Below the pieces are notes generated by a model. It ran no database searches. It was not told the origin of the DNA and saw only the letters and a list, made by a program, of their open reading frames with translations. A program made the position numbers and the translations under genes. DNA of 12,084 nucleotides from Pleurotus ostreatus/Saccharomyces cerevisiae fusant (Eukaryota; Opisthokonta), in contig JAMQCK010001096.1 in NCBI GenBank assembly GCA_024196135.1, positions 1 to 12,084 on the forward strand, written 5' to 3'. Shown one piece after another: positions 8,098 to 12,084 of the stretch (position 1 is the stretch's first letter; each line of letters starts with the position of its first letter).

Positions 8098-8234
8098 CCG
8101 CGCCGAGTTGTGGGTCCACAATCAACGTGTCACGTGCCCGGCTACGCGTCATCCCCACGCGACGAGATTCATATCATACCCTTATATTAACGAAATTTTC
8201 TTATCAATCTGATCATTCCTTCCTTCCCCCCACC
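8098..8234 (+). promoter_or_regulatory. Spacer between gag-pol and the second gene, candidate promoter or leader
   Basis: These 137 bases separate the pol stop from the next ATG and are more AT-rich in their second half than the surroundings. They contain an E-box CACGTG at 8131-8136, a TATA-like TATATTAA at 8183-8190, and a pyrimidine-rich patch at about 8216-8234 directly before an ATG in good context (CCACCATGT). Pyrimidine patches near fungal start sites are common. This supports separate transcription of the second gene, although the TATA-like box lies only about 45 bases from the ATG and would leave a very short leader. No LTR, polypurine tract or convincing splice acceptor was seen here. 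Confidence 0.35.
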
Positions 8235-11200
8235 ATGTCGACCTCCTCGTCCGCTGCTGCCCAAGCCCCTGCGAGTGTTCCCGGCGGTAACGCGCCGGCT
8301 CCTGCGCAGACTAGTAGCGGCGGGGTTGCGACTATGGCGCCCCTCCAAGCGACGGAATCCCCCATCAACGCGCCGTCGTTCGAGGTGCCCCGGCTACCCC
8401 CCGACGCCGGTTACGATCGCACACCCTATGCCCAAGTTCACCTCTCTTACATCCTCCCTCATTTCTTCCGCCGCCTGTGCCGGATACAGCGCGTCCGATA
8501 CCACACTACCCACGGCTTCGCCGAGACGCCCGCCAAGCTTTGGGTCTCCAACGTCGAGGACTGCAACGGCAACTCCATTCCCTTCTTCCCAGGTTTCGTC
8601 ACCAAACCCGTCCGAGACTCCCACAACGAGCACGATCTCACCGCGCCGCCCAAAAGCGTCGCGCATCGCTACGCGGACGGCCATCTGGGGCCCGGCGACC
8701 CCTGCGAACATGCGCAGAATTACGACGCTGAGCACCCGTATCTGGCGTTTATGCGCCGCCCGGGCCCCGACTCGGCGTCGAAGTTCGCCTGCTATCGTCC
8801 CGTTCTCGAGCAGGGCACCTGCCTGTTCCAAGCGGCTGCCGGCAAGTACTGTGCCGAGCCTGCCTTCCTCGCTGCGCTCCGCGAAGAGAATGCCGCGCGG
8901 GAAGCGGAGATGCTTCGCCTACGACCTCTCACGTCCTCTTGGATCGCCATGCACCGCAGTCGCCCCCTCTATCCTACGCCCGACGATCTCGGGCGTCTGG
9001 CCCAGCCCTCGACAGCCGCGCAATACATCGACCTCGTCACGCACGTACAAAGAGGTCTCCGCTGCAAGCTCGCCTGGGTCACGATGGCGAGGCTGCTAGC
9101 CGACGACCATGGCAAGCTGCCGATGGAGGAACTGCGCAAGCGGGGCCCTCCGGACGCTCGCGTCGAGTTCCTCGGCGCCTGGATCAACACCGCCCCCGAA
9201 CACGATGCCTGGTGGCTCATCATCCGCGGACGTGTTCCTGCGTACGTCGCGTCCGGCACCCACGAGGAGAACTCTCAAGAGGACGAGGACCGAGCCGCCA
9301 TCGTCCGCGCGCTGCCTACCCGTGCCATACACCCATCAGTCGCCAATCGCGGTCTTGTCGCCACGTCCGGTTATATCGCCCCCGCGCCCGACGTTCCCTT
9401 GTATGCCACCCCCGACTTCGCGTCGGCCAAGATGCAAGGCTGGCGACAGGTCCCCGTGCTGCGCCATCACGTCGTGGACGTGCCCGGCTTTGAACACGGA
9501 TGGGTTCAGTCGCCGCCTGTACCCCCCGCCTCCACCACTCGCTCACGTCAGTACTTCATGCTCGGCGAAGACTGGGAAGGAAACCCCTGCTTCTTGCTAC
9601 GAAGCAAGGATAAGGCGTCATCGGCATCTGGTAGCAAGATCCCTGCGTACGACGTAGAGGGTGGCAGGAAGTACTGGCTCAAGCACGTACCATTGATGCA
9701 CGGACTCGTCGACACGAAGAAGTTCGGCTTCCCGCTGCCCCGGTTGCCGCACTACTATACGGCTCATATCGACAGCCTCGACGCGTCCGACTATAAGACC
9801 ATGCAATGCGCGCGCTGGGTATACCTCGAGGCCAACCCGGGCGAACGCTTTGCGGGGCAGGTCGCTCTACGTCCCGCCCAAGCTCCCGAGCTGGATGAAG
9901 AGACCCTCAGTCTCGACGAGGACGAAGATCTGTACGGCGAGGAATGGGAAGGCCTCCCTGGAGTACCATCGCGCGCGGCCATCCCGCCTTCCGACACGCC
10001 TGCTGTGCCGACCCCGGCAAGTACGGTCCCGGCAACGTCTTCCGCACCTAGTGCACCGCTGACTGTGCCTTCAGTGCCCCGGGTGGCTTCACCGATGATC
10101 GTCGACCCTGCGCCGCCATACGAGACCATCGAGGAGATCGACGAGGCGCAGCGCGAATTCGAGCAATGGCAAACGAGGTTCCCAGTAGACTCGTGGCGAC
10201 ATGAACATCACCCCCGGCCGTCGCGACTCGCTCCTCGCCCACGAGGGCGCTTTGCGCATTACGTGCGGATACGGCCAGAAGCTGATATGTCATGGGCGGA
10301 GGTCCTGCGCAGGTTGCGCGACGACGTGGGCTTACGCGACGTCGAGATCGACCACCTTTTCCAAGCGCGCATCGATCATCACAACGTCTTCGGCGTCATC
10401 GTTCCCGCGAGTGTCCTAGCGGAGACCTTGGTGCGCGAGATCAACACGCACGGTCTTCACCACGAAGCGGCATCCGCACGGGTCCTCAGTGCCGGTGAAT
10501 ACTCGTCGCTGGCCGAGCACTCGGTGCCAGAGCGCTCTTGGCGGCGCCCGCCCCCTCCACCTCGCCCTCCGCGTTCGACGCGGCGTCGTGACAACAACTG
10601 GCGGGCTCGCTCCCCCTCGCCGGCGCCGTCACACCGCCGTTCGCCGGAACGCCAATACCGCTACGCGTCCCCCGGTCCTCGGCGCTCACCACGACGATCA
10701 CGGTCACCGGCGTTTGAGCATCGGCGGTCACCGCATCGCCCTTCTCGACGCTCGAGATCGCCACGGCGTCCGCGATCGACATCAACTAGGCGCTCGCGCT
10801 CTCCAAGGCGGCCCTCACCTTACTCCCGACGCTCACGATCGCCCCGCCGTCGCAGCCTATCCTCGCGCCGCGCACAGTCACCACGCCGGTCGGCGTCCCC
10901 GATGCACGTCGACAGCGCGCGCGGGCTTGACGCTTCACGCGAAGGTGAGGGCAGCTCAGGATGGGGTGGCGCGTCGACTTGGTCACCGGCGCCGTCTACA
11001 GGCTTCTCGGTGGTCGAGCGCCCTACCGACAACGCAGCGCCGACTCCGGCGAGTGCTTCCGGCGCGCCTCCCCCTCGCTCATCAGCACCGTCAGCTCCTC
11101 CGCTCGCTGTTCTGCAGCCGCACGCGGCAGCCACAAGCGCGGCGGTCGGCATCGCTAGCCTGCCCATATCCGACGAGCTCAGCGACGCGCAGATGCTGGC

Positions 11201-11699
11201 CCTCATCCGTATGATGCGCGCCTTCCCAGGCGTGAATCCAACAACGCTCATGCAGACTATCCTGCTCACGGATTCTGAACCCGCGCCGCCGCCGACGCTG
11301 TCACCGTCCGTCGCGTCCACCTCGTCCCTACCCTCTTCCGCGCTGTCTGGCCTGTCTTTGACCTCCGCAGCGAGCCCTCCCTCCCAAACCCCCGGTGCCG
11401 GTCCGTCGCGCCTGCCGGCCGTCTCCGCCTCCCGTAGCCCGTCCCTGATGTCGCGGCTGTCTCTTTCCCTCGCAGACCGGCTCTCTGACGCCCCCGCCTC
11501 GCGCGGCGCTTCCCCTGGTGGAGCGGACGACGCCGACGGCGAGGCGAATGCGCGGCCCAGGCGACGTCGTGGTGGTCGGCGCGTGCGCGAACGTGTCGGC
11601 AAGGGCAAGGCCCGCGATGGCGAGTACGACCCCAAGTACCCTCACGGCTTCCGGCGTCGCTCCCCTTCGCCCGGTGCGGGGGGCGCTGGCGTGGTTTGA
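8235..11699 (+). CDS. Accessory protein downstream of pol, RS-rich with a possible RRM-like fold
   Basis: An intact frame of 1154 residues. The ATG at 8235 is chosen for its good context (CCACCATGT) and because the coding character starts there; the same frame is open further upstream, with an ATG at 7971 inside the chromodomain region. Layout: disordered Ser/Ala/Pro N-terminus 1-58, a large probably folded region 60-545, an acidic stretch 552-577, a Pro/Ser/Thr linker 578-628, a helix about 630-655, a possible beta-alpha-beta-beta-alpha-beta fold 674-752, Pro/Arg and RS-rich domain about 772-890, then a Ser/Pro/Ala-rich tail with a helix about 976-1015 and a basic cluster 1107-1127. No signal peptide, membrane segment or known enzyme motif is visible, so it is not an envelope gene. 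I do not recognise the family. RNA binding in the nucleus is inferred from layout only. Confidence 0.85.
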   Translation: MSTSSSAAAQAPASVPGGNAPAPAQTSSGGVATMAPLQATESPINAPSFEVPRLPPDAGYDRTPYAQVHLSYILPHFFRRLCRIQRVRYHTTHGFAETPAKLWVSNVEDCNGNSIPFFPGFVTKPVRDSHNEHDLTAPPKSVAHRYADGHLGPGDPCEHAQNYDAEHPYLAFMRRPGPDSASKFACYRPVLEQGTCLFQAAAGKYCAEPAFLAALREENAAREAEMLRLRPLTSSWIAMHRSRPLYPTPDDLGRLAQPSTAAQYIDLVTHVQRGLRCKLAWVTMARLLADDHGKLPMEELRKRGPPDARVEFLGAWINTAPEHDAWWLIIRGRVPAYVASGTHEENSQEDEDRAAIVRALPTRAIHPSVANRGLVATSGYIAPAPDVPLYATPDFASAKMQGWRQVPVLRHHVVDVPGFEHGWVQSPPVPPASTTRSRQYFMLGEDWEGNPCFLLRSKDKASSASGSKIPAYDVEGGRKYWLKHVPLMHGLVDTKKFGFPLPRLPHYYTAHIDSLDASDYKTMQCARWVYLEANPGERFAGQVALRPAQAPELDEETLSLDEDEDLYGEEWEGLPGVPSRAAIPPSDTPAVPTPASTVPATSSAPSAPLTVPSVPRVASPMIVDPAPPYETIEEIDEAQREFEQWQTRFPVDSWRHEHHPRPSRLAPRPRGRFAHYVRIRPEADMSWAEVLRRLRDDVGLRDVEIDHLFQARIDHHNVFGVIVPASVLAETLVREINTHGLHHEAASARVLSAGEYSSLAEHSVPERSWRRPPPPPRPPRSTRRRDNNWRARSPSPAPSHRRSPERQYRYASPGPRRSPRRSRSPAFEHRRSPHRPSRRSRSPRRPRSTSTRRSRSPRRPSPYSRRSRSPRRRSLSSRRAQSPRRSASPMHVDSARGLDASREGEGSSGWGGASTWSPAPSTGFSVVERPTDNAAPTPASASGAPPPRSSAPSAPPLAVLQPHAAATSAAVGIASLPISDELSDAQMLALIRMMRAFPGVNPTTLMQTILLTDSEPAPPPTLSPSVASTSSLPSSALSGLSLTSAASPPSQTPGAGPSRLPAVSASRSPSLMSRLSLSLADRLSDAPASRGASPGGADDADGEANARPRRRRGGRRVRERVGKGKARDGEYDPKYPHGFRRRSPSPGAGGAGVV
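8412..9869 (+). other. Unrecognised folded region of the accessory protein, with Cys/His cluster
   Basis: Residues about 60-545 have mixed hydrophobic and charged composition with many aromatic residues, as in a globular domain. Cysteines at 110, 157, 186, 196 and 206, with H159 and nearby histidines, are concentrated in the first part; C186, C196 and C206 are exactly ten residues apart. Trp-rich pieces such as HDAWWLIIRGRVPAYV follow. No family is recognised. Zinc binding is possible but unproven. Confidence 0.4.
10257..10490 (+). other. Possible RRM-like (ferredoxin-like) fold
   Basis: Residues 675-752 read as strand HYVRIRP, helix SWAEVLRRLRDDVG, strand EIDHLFQARI, strand HNVFGVIVPAS, helix LAETLVREINTHG, strand ASARVLS. 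This beta-alpha-beta-beta-alpha-beta order and the length of about 78 residues fit an RRM or similar ferredoxin-like fold. I do not see classical RNP1/RNP2 aromatic motifs, so a canonical RRM is not claimed. The call is secondary-structure reading by eye. Confidence 0.35.
10548..10905 (+). repeat. Arg/Ser-rich (RS) domain with degenerate repeats
   Basis: Residues about 772-890 begin with a Pro/Arg stretch and then repeat variants of RRSRSPRR about every 13-14 residues (RRSRSPAF, RRSRSPRRPR, RRSRSPRRPS, RRSRSPRRRS, RRAQSPRRSA). RS domains of this kind are phosphorylated by SR-protein kinases and act as nuclear localisation and protein- or RNA-contact regions in splicing factors. Codon use varies between units, so the protein repeat is better kept than the DNA repeat. 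Confidence 0.85.
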
Positions 11700-11876
11700 T
11701 CCCTGCAGTTCGTCTCGCGTGTGGGGGGCGTTGTGGTATGGGCCTACTCACGGACATAGACACGCTCTACGGACTACGACGAATACTTACTCTATACGTT
11801 ACTTGTACTTATCTTGTCATCTTGCTTACGCGCGGCGGGCCGGCTGATCGCGCCGCCGCCGCCTTACTTCTTGTCA

Positions 11877-11892
11877 CGTCACACCTGTGACG
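11877..11892. repeat. 16-bp near-perfect palindrome CGTCACACCTGTGACG
   Basis: Seven-base arms CGTCACA and TGTGACG flank a CC centre. Each arm contains a CGTCA/TGACG half-site, the core recognised by CREB/ATF-type bZIP factors. It may be a protein-binding site in the 3' regulatory region or lie at the edge of an LTR. The function is inferred. Confidence 0.6.
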
Positions 11893-11956
11893 AATACATC
11901 ATCTTGCAACCCGCTCTCATCTCGTGTCTGCCTTCGACTTAAGCTGCTCGCCGCGC

Positions 11957-12084
11957 GCGGAGCTGGGCTTTGCCCCCTCTGGCGTGCGGCTCATCTCACT
12001 GACTGCCTAGGGCGGAGCTGGGCGCTAGCCCCCTCCTGCCTCAGGCCCGTTTCCTTTCGCGCCCGCGGCGGAGCTGGACGCACA
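11957..12084 (+). repeat. Tandem units of about 55 bases sharing a hairpin core
   Basis: GCGGAGCTGG recurs at 11957, 12012 and 12068, spaced 55 and 56 bases apart; the third unit is cut by the window end. In the first two units the core continues as GGGC-loop-GCCCCCTC, with loop TTT in the first and GCTA in the second. So GGGC pairs with GCCC and the outer GAG pairs with CTC around a small internal loop. Outside the core the units are poorly alike. This points to a repeated structured element, not a recent simple duplication. Confidence 0.6.

Larger units (their letters stand above)
1..12084 (+). mobile_element. Ty3/Gypsy chromovirus-type LTR retrotransposon, internal region with an extra downstream gene
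   Basis: The order Gag, protease, reverse transcriptase, RNase H, integrase, chromodomain in one frame defines a Ty3/Gypsy element of the chromovirus branch. Integrase after RNase H excludes Ty1/Copia. Both long frames are on the + strand and are intact. The spacing between pol and the second gene is 137 bases, too short for an LTR, and it has no purine tract, so the second gene most likely lies inside the element. The 5' LTR and tRNA primer-binding site are not in the window. A 3' LTR may begin in the last few hundred bases but cannot be demonstrated without its partner. True element boundaries are therefore unknown, and the coordinates given are simply the window edges. Host inferred as a basidiomycete from remembered family resemblance and GC-rich coding sequence. 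Confidence 0.9.
11700..12084 (+). other. Non-coding 3' region, possibly including the start of a 3' LTR
   Basis: About 385 bases after the second gene's stop hold no convincing coding frame. They contain a G-run at 11723-11728, an AT-richer stretch at about 11785-11825 that could hold polyadenylation signals, a GC-rich inverted repeat (GCGGCG at 11832-11837 with CGCCGC at 11851-11856), a palindrome at 11877-11892 and hairpin-bearing repeats from 11957. Two possible LTR starts are TGTGG at 11732 and TGTCACG at 11872; neither can be proved without the 5' LTR. Confidence 0.5.

Noticed and set aside
7971..8234. Upstream ATG at 7971 as the start of the second gene
   Set aside because: It lies inside the chromodomain coding sequence in another phase, and the 88 residues it adds look like a shadow of pol plus translated spacer. 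The ATG at 8235 has a good context and follows the AT-rich leader.
8098..8234. Intron or hidden LTR between the two genes
   Set aside because: No good donor/acceptor pair with a branch site was found, only two AG dinucleotides in poor settings, and 137 bases without TG...CA ends or a purine tract is too short for an LTR.
8275..9099. Plus-strand frame of 274 codons overlapping the second gene
   Set aside because: Composition is Arg/Ser/Pro-rich as expected from an off-phase reading of GC-biased codons; the overlapped frame has clear globular coding character.
10489..11214. Plus-strand frame of 241 codons overlapping the RS region
   Set aside because: Off-phase reading of the RS repeats, giving Arg/His/Ala-rich sequence without domain features.
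10820..11635. Antisense frame of 271 codons
   Set aside because: Mirror of the Arg/Ser/Pro/Ala-rich C-terminal part of the second gene in GC-rich DNA; composition is low-complexity and no independent start signals or domain are seen.
8235..11699. Envelope gene
   Set aside because: No signal peptide, no hydrophobic membrane anchor, no fusion peptide-like stretch; instead RS-rich and acidic low-complexity regions typical of nuclear proteins.
11831..11862. GC-rich inverted repeat as an intrinsic terminator
   Set aside because: Bacterial-type terminators do not apply to a eukaryotic element, and no U-run follows; it may simply reflect CCG repeats.

Overview
The window reads as the internal part of a large LTR retrotransposon of the Ty3/Gypsy (Metaviridae) chromovirus type from a GC-rich fungus. 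A mushroom-forming basidiomycete (Agaricomycetes) is most likely, because the reverse transcriptase, RNase H and post-protease segments follow the wording I know from Agaricomycete Gypsy polyproteins. That placement rests on remembered family resemblance, not on a search. Everything recognisable lies on the + strand.

Layout. Positions 16-8097 hold one uninterrupted gag-pol frame of 2693 codons. In order it encodes a long N-terminal Gag extension, a Gly/Pro tract, a capsid-like domain, a CCHC zinc knuckle, an aspartic protease, a beta-rich linker, reverse transcriptase, RNase H with an insertion, a zinc-binding plus DD35E integrase, a GPY/F module and a terminal chromodomain. All catalytic residues I checked are present and there is no frameshift, so the copy looks potentially functional. 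Positions 8098-8234 are a short, relatively AT-rich spacer with an E-box, a TATA-like box and a pyrimidine patch. Positions 8235-11699 hold a second frame of 1154 codons in the place where retroviruses carry env. It has no signal peptide or membrane segment. It has a large unrecognised N-terminal region, a segment that looks like a beta-alpha-beta-beta-alpha-beta (RRM-like) fold, then an Arg/Ser-rich (RS) domain and a disordered tail. Positions 11700-12084 are non-coding, with a G-run, a 16-bp palindrome and a partial array of about 55-bp units sharing a hairpin core. Part of this may be the start of a 3' LTR, but no LTR can be proved here.

How the parts fit. The first polyprotein supplies particle, protease, copying and integration functions, and the chromodomain probably steers integration to modified chromatin. 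No LTR or polypurine tract lies between pol and the second gene, so the second gene is probably an accessory gene carried inside the element. Its RRM-like plus RS layout suggests RNA binding or a link to host splicing or export. This is the most novel part of the window. Neither the left LTR nor the primer-binding site is visible. The window begins at a GAATTC only 15 bases before the first ATG, and the reading frame is still open at that edge.
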